Shown: in pieces, positions 21,139 to 31,359 of the stretch
Layout: each line of letters starts with the position of its first letter
How positions within the stretch are numbered: the stretch's first letter is position 1
Notes under the pieces: model-generated
The model's database searches: none
What the model was told of the DNA's origin: nothing
The model's input: the letters and a program-made list of their open reading frames with translations, nothing else
Position numbers and translations under genes: made by a program
DNA from: Ophiothrix spiculata
Taxonomy: Eukaryota > Echinodermata > Ophiuroidea > Amphilepidida > Ophiotrichidae
Direction: 5' to 3' (one strand)
Assembly: GCA_000969725.1 (NCBI GenBank)
Contig: JXSR01S002274.1
Length of the DNA: 49,765 nucleotides

Positions 21139-22644
21139 GTCAGTGTAAGAAAACCCCAACTCCAATAGCTCCCTTCTGTTAATTATACTTATAAAATATA
21201 AATGCATACAAATCTCTGAAAATGCTTTCACATCACTAAAATAGCATTTCCATTTCAATATCCTAATTATATTGTCATATTTGACCTTATAGTTGACGTT
21301 TTTAGACATTGTTAGATAATTGTTATAGTACATAGTTGGTTATATTTATACAGCCAGTACAAGAAAACCCCAACTCCATGACCTCCCCTCTGCAACTACA
21401 TACTAGAAATATTATCTAACAATGTCTAAAAAAGTAAACTACAAGGTCAAATGTTACACTATGATTGGGATATAGACATGGAAATGCTTTTTAGTGATTT
21501 GAAAGCATTTTCAGAGATTTGTATGCATTTATATTTTACAGAACTTAAGGGGACCATTCTGGTGGTATTGCATCAATTTTCAATCTCAATTTTTGCCATC
21601 ACCAATAACTCAAAACATATGAAACCTATATATCAATGGAAAGTCTATGAAACAAGGTTTTTGAAAAATATAAATTTTTTTGGCAATGGTTCCTATGGTA
21701 ACCAAGCAAGACTTCTGATTGGCTAAAACTTTAAACAATCATAACTAAGTCATAAAACATTTAATTATTTTGATTTTTGGTACATAGTATAAGTAGGTAA
21801 TTCCGCAGTGAACAATGTTGTCGGATTTTGAAAATGTTGTTTCGCGGTTGCCATGGTAACCAAAAACCATCCAATCAGCACATTTGTACGCATAATTAAA
21901 ATTTGGAAAATAAAATCAAAATTTCGAAAACATGGTTCCCTAGATATGACTCTTAACAGTATGTATGCCAAATTTTATTGAAATTAAACTAACCGTTTTT
22001 GAGTTAGTTTGCGTAATTCTTGATTTTGAGATATGGGCCTTTAAAGTTGAGGATATTTAGAGGGCGGTTTTAAGAAATAATTTGTAATTTAATTGTGGTA
22101 ATCTAAAATTTTGAGATGGAATTTAAATTTTGATAAATAATGAAAAGAAAACAACTGCAATTGAGGCTTTTTATAGCTTTAAATTGATTTTTCCTGAAAT
22201 TTCTTAAATATCGCAGGGTGAAAAACAATGTAAAACATAAGAAATACCTCACCTGGTGATATTTAATGAGTACAATATTTTTGAAATTGATTGGAATAGA
22301 CATGAATGGCAGTAATTTATTCAAAACACATCAGTTAAGTATAAACATCTATTTTTTTAAATTTCATTAAATATCACCCATTGAGGAATTTTACATGTTA
22401 AAGTAGAGGAATTGATGTGTTTTGACAATTTTTTACATGACTTCTTGCACTAAAACACTCATAACTCAATAAGCGCATGTCTGTTTTTGATCAAACAAAA
22501 AGCATTAAAAAGTTTAAAGTTCAAATTTTATAGTTCTTTTAAAAACCTATTTTTATGATAACCTCACATTTTTGAAAAATTTACCACCAGAATGGTCCCC
22601 TTAACAGAAGGGAGCTATTGGAGTTGGGATTTTCTTGTACTGGC
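21139..22644. mobile_element. Large fold-back element, split by a TTAA element
   Basis: Left arm 21139-21330 and right arm 21410-21544 plus 22605-22644 are inverted copies of the CCAGTACAAGAAAACCC family. An inner stem pairs TTTTTAGACATTGTTAGATA (21299) with its complement at 21411. The loop contains an extra piece of the family's own end (21352-21400), so this looks like a complex head-to-head rearrangement. Confidence 0.7.
21545..22604. mobile_element. TTAA transposon remnant, 1.06 kb, with X-box/CCAAT pairs
   Basis: TTAA at 21545-21548 and 22601-22604, with perfect inverted ends TTAAGGGGACCATTCTGGTG. The opposite arm of its host (21163-21190) reads AATTAACAGAAGGG when complemented, which is the empty site. 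No transposase is seen. Two places match an RFX-type X-box followed by a CCAAT box: 21688-21703 with ATTGG at 21718, and 21846-21861 with CCAAT at 21871. Confidence 0.85.
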
Positions 22645-22989
22645 GTGTTCATATGTATGGATTACCAAAACAGTGTACATATAATAAGTCAATGATCGAA
22701 ACAGTATACGTTATTCATGTGTTTGGTCTCTATATGATGATGTGTGACTGAGTCCTTAACTGCGTTTAAGAGCGTATAAACGTATCACAATGCGTGACCT
22801 TGTTACGCTTAACTGGCATTACATGCTTGTCATGCGCTGGAACAGCATCAAAACTAGCAAAGTGTGTATGCTAAACTAAATCTCCACTCATGTAGATGCA
22901 AAACAGTCTGATGCATATTGATCTTGATCTGCATTCCCATGTAGATTCACCTATTAATGAGTTCAGAGCAGTGGTTTTGGTGTTCATAG

Positions 22990-23470
22990 GGGTCTGCTTG
23001 CCATTCCAACGGCTTGCTAGTCCAAAGGCTTGCTAGTCTCAAGGCTCACTAGTCCAAATATTAAAACAGGCTTGTCAGTCCTAATTTTTAAAAAGAGTTT
23101 GCTTATCTGAATTTTAAAAGCAACTCGCTAGTCCAAAGGCTTGCTAGTCTAAAGGCTCGCTAATCTGAATATTAAAACAGGCTTGTCAGTCCAAATTAAT
23201 TTTAAAAGCAACTCCCTAGTATAAATTTATAAAAAATGCTTGTCAGTCTGAATTTTAGAAAAAGGCTAGCTAATTGGCAGCTAGAAAAGTCTCTCTAGTC
23301 CTAACTTTAAAACTATTTCGTGGTCCGAATTTTGAAAAAGAGTAATTTAGCCATTTTTTGTAATTCAGATTAGCAAATCTTTTAAAAATTTAGACTGGCG
23401 ATCCTTTTTTTGAAATTGTACTATCGAGCCATTTTCAAAATTCAAACTAGCAAGTTGTTTGGCAAGTGGT
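22990..23470. repeat. Minisatellite with units in both orientations
   Basis: GGCTTGCTAGTCCAAA-like units recur from 22997 to about 23300, with a longer period of about 110 bp (compare 23018-23090 and 23130-23200). After about 23330 the related units are complementary (ATTCAGATTAGCAAATC, TTCAAACTAGCAAGTTG). The array therefore turns around and could fold back on itself. Confidence 0.7.
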
Positions 23471-23588
23471 CGTCAAGTTCATCTACTCATTAATTATCAC
23501 CACGTGTTCATCTACTAGTTATCACTGTCACCAAATAATTAAAAAATCCCCAAATGTTTATTCTTTACTATTATTAAAATTCAAGTTA

Positions 23589-23865
23589 GGGTCAAAACAT
23601 AGTTGGCCTTCAAACAAAATTTTCGCTACCAAACATTTGGTCGTGACGTCAAAATGACGATTGACTCCAAATAAAATAACTTCAACACGGAGTTGAGACC
23701 AAATAAATTTCGCGCTAAATTGAACATGTGTTGAATTGCCATATACATTGCCTCAAATGTTTGTTACCGGTTTATACCTTAAATTTGATCGCAAATATTG
23801 GGTGACGTCATGACCAAATGTTTGGTAGCGAAAATTTTGTTTGGAGACCGACTATCAGGGTATAG
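23589..23865. mobile_element. CRE-bearing MITE, copy b
   Basis: Begins after TTA at 23586-23588 with GGGTCAAAACATAGTTGG, and carries GTGACGTCAAAATGACG and GGTGACGTCATGACC. The right end is shortened after CCGACTAT. The 63-codon frames across it are by-products of the repeat. Confidence 0.8.
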
Positions 23866-24429
23866 ATTTATGGAAAAATGCACGAATTGCGCTAAAAACT
23901 CGCTTGTTTTTAACAGTAATTTGACATTCACCCCAAAATTTGCCTCATATATTTGCAATTCATGCATCATTCAATATTGCCAGAAAGCCAGAAAAAATCA
24001 TGTGTCGTCAGAAATTCTCGTGACTTTTTTTATTATTATTTGACTTCATGTTATTATCATATTATTTTTAAGCTTCCCACTTTTTTATCCGGGAACGGCA
24101 CGACCACGTTACCGCGGATTTCAAAGCCCTGCAGACTATGTTTTCACCCTTACTGTTTCCCTCAGCATAACATCATACATTAATATTTTTATTGGGAAGG
24201 GGGATTGGAGGGCTGAGTTTAGATTAACTGACAAAACTACAATATATTTTGTTTAATACTAACCTGCTGAATTTAATCCTGGGATTTTGCTAAGCCTTTA
24301 TTGCAGTAGGTAAAAAACAACCTGAAGAATTTTCAATTATGCTAAAATCTATACTTCAGACAAACTTGGAATATTTGGTCAGAAAATTTGCCATGCTTTA
24401 CATTTTATCTGTATAAGCTTGCACACTTA

Positions 24430-24835
24430 TTGAGCCCACGTTGTGTAATATTATAAAATTATAATAAACAAGTTATTTTGATCTAAAAATTTTCAAGAAA
24501 AACAATTTCATGAGTCATTCGTTGTTTTCATGATTAGTTCTTCATATATACTCTAGAATTGAAGGAAATTAAATGTTACAATTTGCCTAGTGTCAGAAAA
24601 TTTCATTATTGCCTCCCAATTTTTATTAATAGACCTGAGGAGAGTTTAATATTGTTGCATCCAAAAAACATCTTAGATAAACAGAAATAGATAGGAGAAT
24701 TGAAAGTTCATTGCAATGATCATCAAGCACTTTCAGCTCTACTTTGAGAAACTGATGAATTGACTTGACATTAGGTTGTTTATTAGAATTGCTCCTGTCT
24801 ACTCTACATTCTACAGGGTGAATCAATAAAAGAGT
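24430..24835 (+). repeat. Repeat pair with 18480-18895, copy 2
   Basis: Diverged second copy, ending near GCTCCTGTCTA. Directly after it, at about 24813, comes TACAGGGTGAATCAA, which resembles the start of another transposon end also seen at 25286. Confidence 0.6.
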
Positions 24836-25204
24836 ATTTCAAGTTCAAGGTCCATGTTACTGAATATATAAACATTAGAAGATCATTTTCAAATATTCAA
24901 ACTGTGATATCTTGGGGGATCACTCAACTTTGGTTTGGTATGGGTGTGCGGCCCTGATATCTGAAACCCTACTTTCTAAATTCTGAAGATTGAAAAAGTC
25001 AATCTTGCTTGGAGTGACTCTTCGGGTCAATCAAAAAGATTGACAATTCAATCTACCAAGAGCAAAAATCACTCTTTTTTCAGTCATACAAGTAAAATTT
25101 CAAACTTAAAAGAGTGAATTTGCTGTCTGCAAAGGGTGACATTTCAATCTTTTTGGAGTGAAATCTTCAATCTTTTCACCGATTGTTCCCTCAGCACAAT
25201 CCCT

Positions 25205-25262
25205 CTCGATTGAATTATATAGGTGTGTGTAAATTTACATTGACTTATATAATTCAATCGAG
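25205..25262. repeat. 17-bp stem hairpin
   Basis: CTCGATTGAATTATATA (25205-25221) pairs perfectly with TATATAATTCAATCGAG (25246-25262) around a 24-base loop. It follows a stretch rich in GATTGA and TCAATC motifs (24985-25180). Confidence 0.8.
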
Positions 25263-25285
25263 GCAGATTGCTGTAATCAGTAAAT

Positions 25286-26260
25286 ACAGGGTGAGTCAAA
25301 TCAAAGTGTAATCAATGGAGGAATTTTTTACACGAAATCTGTTTGTGTTTATCAACTTTATTTATACTTGATAAATAGCAAATTTTATCATATTTCATGA
25401 GAATTTTAGTTTTATGAAATTAACCAATGCATTCAAACGTTAACAGCCGTTTAAGTAAAAGTACCCAATTTTGATGTCAAATATATTTGCTTCAACATGA
25501 ACTCTAAAATGTACAGCAGTGGATAATATCTTATTGATTGTGCATTGATGAACTTGACGCTGCATTCAAAATTTTAAACGGGCACACACTGAAGAAGATT
25601 CAGTGATGCAGATCAACGTACTGATGATCATTTGCAATATCAGTGCACAACTTTCATTGTTAACAATGAAAAATACTGGCTCATATGAAATCTTAAAATT
25701 TGCTTTATTAGGCCAACTTAAATTAATAGTTTGTCTCAAAGCTCTCGCCCCGATTAGTTTAATCGTAATCCGAGAAATGTTTATTTTTTACCCTTTCTAA
25801 TTTCTTCCCGGAAACTGTGAATAAACAACTTGAAATCTGAGGCAAAATGTGTGTGCATGTTTCTCACAGTTTCCAAAATCATCACAGCATTCTTTACGAT
25901 GGTGTTGTCAATTAATTTTGAAACTCAGTTGCGCCCATCAAGTTAATAAAATTCACCAAATATCATTAAAAAGAATAAAGAAAAGAAAATCTTTAAAAAA
26001 ATGCATTTCACATTGGTTTTTCAAGAGTAGGAGAGCTTTGAGACAAACTATTAATTTAATTTGGCCTTAGAAGATTCAATTTACAAGTAATATTGACTTT
26101 GATTTATCTGTACTGTGGTTGAAGTAAAAACATGCAATCTTTATGAGCAAAACTTAACTTATTTGGTATTTTAACCAAACATACAGAGTATGTAAATCAC
26201 CTGCAAAAACAATGCGAAAATTTAATATTGAGCTTTAAAAAGGACAATCATCGCAAACAA
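25286..26260. other. Spacer with one transposon-end-like sequence
   Basis: TACAGGGTGAGTCAAATCAA at 25286 resembles 24813 in the same orientation and recalls the TA-target family ends, but no opposite end was found. The remainder is AT-rich; frames of 65-73 codons have no recognisable content. Confidence 0.4.
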
Positions 26261-26269
26261 TGACTATTT

Positions 26270-26735
26270 TAACCCTCGTTTTTCTGAGCCTTTTTTTTAA
26301 CACGTCTTCCTGATGGGGGTGGTTACCACCCCAGTGTGATTTTGAACTTAAATTGGGACCCCAAAGTTATATTGTTTGGTACTATAGTATCGGGTAGGGT
26401 CTCCTCTTTCCATTGATACCAAGGTCATGAAAATAGGTCGAGACGTTGCGTAATTATGACGTCACAAAGTATTTCCATACCGAAAAAATCCGACTTTGTT
26501 ATAAAAATGACCACTTTTTCCAAAAATTGTAATAAAAGTTCTAAATGTCCAATTTTTGTTTGATTTGTTGCTAATAAATGAAGAATTCCATGTCCTGTAA
26601 GTTTCAGATCCATATCATGCAGATATTTTTCAAAATGATGATTTAACATTTTTACAGGTGGAAACCACCCCCTACCCTCGAACTTTGACGGCCTATCATA
26701 ACCCCACCTTAGGTGGTACCCCTGATTTTTGATAA
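26270..26735. repeat. Repeat Z, copy 1
   Basis: About 26560-26730 is found as the reverse complement at about 29110-29290: GGTGGAAACCACCCCCTACC here, GTAGGGGGTGGTTGCCACC there, then CCCCACCTTAGGTGGTACC and GGTACCACCTAAGGTGGGG. The left part has a hairpin GGGGGTGGTTACCACCCC at 26315 and a lone ATGACGTCAC at 26457. The 121-codon minus-strand frame over it is not recognisable. Confidence 0.6.
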
Positions 26736-26779
26736 GAATTAAATGAAGGTAATGATGTGATTTGTAATAAATAATGGTA

Positions 26780-27185
26780 TATAGAATCACTAAATATCTC
26801 TTTAAAGCAATGTCTTCTCTGCGGTAGAAAAGTCAACAATTACAATGATCTTTAAAATGGCTGTTTTTACATAACACACCAAAATCACTTAAGCATCAAG
26901 CTGTATAATAATTACACCAGCAGTGCCTGTTGAAATCCATTATCTTTGTCACTTTACTGCAGTACTTTGTTTTCTTTAAATTTTCAAAAAATCTCTTTGA
27001 TTTCTTGAAGTGTTGAATTTAATAAAAATTGAGAACCTACTTCCATGATTTATTTTTCCCTCAGAAAATCACCAGTCGTGATGTTTTAAGTTTGGCCATG
27101 GAAAATTCTAGCTAGTTGCTTGATAGCAGGAAAGAAACAATTTATGTGACTGTCCGCCACACATCTCTATGTTAAGTCCATCATG
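26780..27185. other. Spacer, nothing recognised
   Basis: AT-rich sequence without repeats seen elsewhere in the window, RNA genes or open frames of note. Confidence 0.4.
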
Positions 27186-27190
27186 TGAGT

Positions 27191-27402
27191 GCAAGAAAGT
27201 CATATCTGCAATGGCTGCCGTAAGATATATGTATTTAACACCTGGTCACTAGAATTTGAAAAAAAAATCCATCATATGTCATTGACTCTTGAAATGGTCA
27301 CCTGAAGAACCATTTCAAGGGCCACTGACCCAAGACTGGAGATAATACAGTGTGCAATCCATGTTAACGACAAATGGCAGCTATTGCAGATATAGATTTC
27401 TG
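27191..27402. repeat. Imperfect 210-bp inverted repeat with inner hairpin
   Basis: CATATCTGCAATGGCTGCC at 27201 faces GGCAGCTATTGCAGATATAG at 27377. Inside, CTTGAAATGGT (27288-27298) pairs perfectly with ACCATTTCAAG (27309-27319) around 10 bases. It may be an old fold-back MITE or a structured RNA; there is nothing to decide. Confidence 0.6.
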
Positions 27403-27609
27403 GTACTAACGTAACGAGTCAGCCCTAGTCATTTCTGTTTTATTGTAGATTCAAATAGAACATTATCGTCAGCTTAAAGTGATGATTATTTCAAGTTCAT
27501 AAGACATCAAGAAGTGGAGTTTTGATTCTTTGAAGCATGACATGTCAAAATATATGAAAACCAGAAAATACATATAAAGTTTTCATTGTATGCATATTTC
27601 TGAGTTTAA

Positions 27610-27748
27610 CCCTTTCATTCCTGAATTTCCATATCTAGTGTATATAGCTCATACTGAATTATTATGTGCTCAATACGAATTACAATGCCTGAGCGTTCTC
27701 CCGTAAGCTCCTTTAGAAACGCTCGAGCGTTCTACAGGTTTGTAAGGG
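27610..27748. mobile_element. Possible small TTAA MITE
   Basis: TTAA at 27606-27609 and 27749-27752 with weakly inverted ends CCCTTTCATTCCTG and CAGGTTTGTAAGGG. It contains GAGCGTTCT and AACGCTCGAGCGTTCT, a small CpG-bearing palindrome. Length 139 bp. Confidence 0.45.
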
Positions 27749-28020
27749 TTAAAGAAAGCCCATATTTTGAAAAAGAAAGTATATTTGAATTATATTTCGA
27801 AAATCAGATGCATACTACTTTTGTGTTAGGGTACAATTAAACGCACCACCCTGTACATGTCTTTCAGATCTGAGAGGAGTTTCTTCAAAAATCATGCTAA
27901 TATCTCATTTGCAAATTAATGGATGCTGTCCAAATTTTTCCAATGGAAGATCATTGTCCAGAAAAACCTAAAGGGCATGAGTTACTGAGCTGATCTTGCT
28001 TACTATGCTCATCACATTTC

Positions 28021-29432
28021 ATATAGGGCTAATTCCATGATCTTGTATCACATACATGAATTTTTCAAGTTCAATTCTGACATAAAAGTAATACCTGAGT
28101 TGAAAATGTAAACAAATCAAGGTATCAAGAACTACTTTTGTTTTTTCCATAAAGCAAATACAACCTATTTTATGACTGGTATAAGTTGAATGTTGCCTTA
28201 GAAACATTTTACCCTCAAATTTGCACCAGAAAGTGATTTGGTACTGAAACAGAGAAAAACATCTGAGATTTTTCTTAGTTAGTGTATAAGAAGCATCAGT
28301 GTTTGTGCTCCATAGTACAATCATGTTTTAGTAATAAATGTTAATCAATAGCCGAGTAGTGTGTTGTTAGAATTTGTCGTTTTCAGATGTCACACCTGTC
28401 ACAAAAAACATGAAAAGTTTTTGCTGTGTTTTATTAGAAGGTCATATTTTGGTGAAACATCACTATCTATCTTCTATCATGGAGTCTACATCTGCAAAGC
28501 AATATACAAATATTCAGTGATTGCTTATTTCTCCACTATTACATCTCAAAATCGGTCACGCCTGTCACGATTCTACCCTATATATGTGGTCACGCCTGTC
28601 ACGTTTTGTTTTTCACTATTTCTAGCTCTGGGAAGTAATTAAACTAAAATTAAAATGAAGAATAACAACAATAAAAACATTATTAGCCTTCTCACCAATA
28701 TATCTGGTATAATTGAAGTGTATAATTCAGAGGAAAGGTAACTTGCATCTACATGTACAAAACTTTTAGGTTTTTAAAATATGTATAGATAGTATGCTCA
28801 CATTTGCTTTGGATTGGAATTTGCTGGCAAGGAGTAATATACAGGAACCACATTTGGTTTAAGGTCTGAGGAAAACGGTAAATGCAAAGAGAAAAACCCT
28901 ATAAATTGTCTTTATTTACCTACATCTTGACATTGCTGATTCTTATTTGTTGAAAATAAATCATTAACCCTTGTCTTCCTAAGGGGAGGGGGAGGTGGTG
29001 GTTTTCAACCCCCTCCCTAAAGGATGATCGCCGATTGCACCAAAACACAAAATAAAGCGACCCTGTGGATTTAGGTAATTGTTTTTACATCCTTTGCGGG
29101 CCTTTTTGGGGGGGGGGGGGGGGAATCGGGGGTACCACCTAAGGTGGGGTTATGGTTGGCCGTCAAAGTCCAAGGGTAGGGGGTGGTTGCCACCTCTAAA
29201 AATGTTAAATCTCCATTTTGAAAAAAATCTGCATGATATTGACTTTAAACTTACAGGACATGTTAGAATTGTTGATTACTTCATTTATTAGCAAAACAAC
29301 CTGACGAAAATTTGGAATGTTTACTATAACATATAGGGATGTTTCCGTAGTATTGCCAGTAGATAAAATTTACCAGCTTTTCTTAGAAAAAAACGTTCAT
29401 GCAAAAGTCACGCCTATCACGATGGAATTAGC
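28021..29432. repeat. Possible diverged TIR element with GTCACGCC motifs
   Basis: GGCTAATTCCATGATC near 28026 faces GATGGAATTAGCC near 29421. Inside and at the right end are GTCACACCTGTCAC (28389), GGTCACGCCTGTCACG (28554 and 28590) and GTCACGCCTATCACG (29407). Coding frames here (for example 28361-28642) span these motifs and have no family signature. The limits are uncertain. Confidence 0.4.
29108..29290. repeat. Repeat Z, inverted copy, with poly-G run
   Basis: Starts at a run of about 16 G (29107-29122), followed by the complement of 26560-26730. Upstream, 28980-29030 holds another G-rich and CCCTCCC hairpin-like stretch. Confidence 0.6.
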
Positions 29433-29439
29433 CATAGAT

Positions 29440-31090
29440 CTTAAATTATTGGACGACCTATTTGTGACCGGTGTCCCTATTTTTTGAAATTCAATATGGC
29501 AATATTTTTTATGTTTTAAAATGAAATGGTTTGTAGAATTCCACAAAACATTTTTTCTATGGCCGTGCATTAATATGTGCGTTATTACAAATCAATATAT
29601 ATTTCAAAATGAGTGTAAAGAAAAACAATCATAGAGCGATTTCCTTTTTAGTAATTCAAACCACTTTGCATAAGATGTCATTCTACTTTGTCGGCAGTCT
29701 CGCTGGCATACTCGAAGCCTGGGGAGGGGTACTCAGTACAAACCATGGGGCATTTTGTGTGGCCACAAAATCTAGCCAGTGGGTCTCTTTACAATGCAAA
29801 AATTGGTATATGTCTATTTTTGCAAAATCTTTAAAAAAAAAAATTGACAATTTCCGTGAACTTTTTTGAAAATTTGTGCATAATTTTGTCTTAAAATTTG
29901 GCAGAAATTGCATTGCACCGATTTTGTCAATGAATGAAAAAAATGACAGAAATTATATAATTTTGTGCATGCATTTTGCAATTGGGAGGTTCTTTGAAAT
30001 TGGTACTTTTATGATTGCTGCTTTACAATCGCAGAAGTACACCAAGGCTCATGGTTAGCTCATATTAAGGTATTTACCTGAAGATCTTTGAGCATAATTT
30101 AATCTTTCTGGGATATTTATAAATCATGGAGGATATTAAGATTTCAATTTTAAGATGTAACCAATTATAATAATAATATCCAAGCTAGTTTGATTACAGT
30201 TTTGAAATGGTGGTTATAGACCTGATCCATTTCACAAAACAAAATTTCAAAACAAAACAAAATTTTGTAACGTTTTTGAACCAAAAGTGAACAAGCAGAA
30301 TGCAACAAATGTAATTATGTCTCTTGTACAAAAACATTTTGCTTGTTCAAATCCTTTTTTTTACAAATTGTTAACAAATTATTTTCTCAGCTTTTGAAAA
30401 ATTAGCATATGTGGAAATTGTAATTCCTTTTCATTGCGCCCACCAGTCCATGTAAGCCTATTGTGTGGTCTGTTCATATTTACACAAAACATTAAGATAG
30501 GGGAATTTATGATTTTGTAAAATCTTTAATGCTTTTTCTCAAAACGCCCATAAAGCCGAGTGTATCTCAAAAACAAATAAGAGGTGTTTGTCATAAAATT
30601 AAGAGCTGTTTCAAAAAAAAATAAATAATAATAATTTTGCAGAAAGTTGGCTTCATTTCAGTTGCAGGTCTTAGTGACCTGCAAAGTTTGGAACAATAAC
30701 AGTACTGTCTTTGAAGATACAAAAATGAACTTATTTTTGACCAAATATTGAGATACAACTTGGACTTGTCATTAAAGGAACTAGCGTAGATTCCACTTAG
30801 AATTAAAAACATACCGTAATGCTCTAAATAAAGCTTAAACATGTAGTGAAATCCAAATGATTAAAAAATCTTCACAGAAATTACTCAAATTTAGCCAATG
30901 ATATGCTGTACAGTAACACTACTTTAGCTTGCAAGCGAATCAGTACCATAACTGTACAGTTACAAGTTTAAAGGAACATTAAAGATGCAATGCTGTTTCT
31001 ATACATTACTGTTGACTTTTTTTACTATATATTGCACAGTAACTGAACATTATCTGCAGGTTATGAAATTTTGAAGTGTAGTATTATAAA
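29440..31090. other. Spacer with short hairpins
   Basis: No gene. The segment 29715-29830 (GGGGAGGGGTACTCAGTACA onward) has the look of a dispersed repeat but is single in this window. TTGCAGGTC and GACCTGCAA near 30663 form a 9-bp hairpin. GAACAAGCAGAATG at 30288 faces CATTTTGCTTGTTC at 30335. Confidence 0.4.
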
Positions 31091-31096
31091 ACCTAA

Positions 31097-31355
31097 GGGT
31101 GAAAACATAGTTGGCCTCCAAACAAAATTTTCACTACCAAACATTTGGTTGTCAAAATGACAAGTGACTCCAAATAAAATAACTTCAACACCTAGTTGAG
31201 ACCGAATAAAATTTCGCGCTAGATTGCACATGTATTGAATTGCCATATACATTGCACCAAATGTTTGTTACCGGTTCATACTTTAAATTCAATGGCAAAT
31301 ATTTGGTGACGTCACAACCAAAATTTTTGGTAGCGAAAATTTTGTTTTCAGCCGT
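31097..31355. mobile_element. CRE-bearing MITE, copy c
   Basis: Begins with GGGTGAAAACATAGTTGG after TAA (31094-31096). The left CRE has been lost (TTGGTTGTCAAAATGAC), but the right GGTGACGTCAC remains. The right tip is degraded after TTTTGTTTTCAGCC. Confidence 0.8.
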
Positions 31356-31359
31356 ATAT

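Larger units (their letters stand above)
21064..22757. mobile_element. AGGCTCTGTCACAC family member, host of nested elements
   Basis: The left end GGGGCTCAGTCCACCATCACC and right end ATGTGTGACTGAGTCC match the family at 5324 and 49556 with mutations. Its interior near 21110-21135 and 22645-22700 also resembles 49600-49660. It is split by the fold-back element 21139-22644. Confidence 0.65.

Noticed and set aside
22990-23470. CRISPR-like array
   Set aside because: Repeats are degenerate, irregularly spaced and change orientation, and the window is eukaryotic. No cas genes.
24813-25300. Two TACAGGGTGARTCAA sequences as ends of one transposon
   Set aside because: Both point the same way, so they are not an inverted pair; no opposite end was found.
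26425-26790. 121-codon minus-strand frame
   Set aside because: Much of it is repeat Z, and the inverted copy at 29110 encodes the same words out of context (RWGYDRPSK / RWGYGWPSK). It is repeat sequence rather than a protein.
28361-28642. 93-codon frame with paired CHxCH-like cysteines
   Set aside because: A single C-x-x-C-H-like stretch is not enough for a zinc finger, and the frame spans the repeated GTCACGCC motif.
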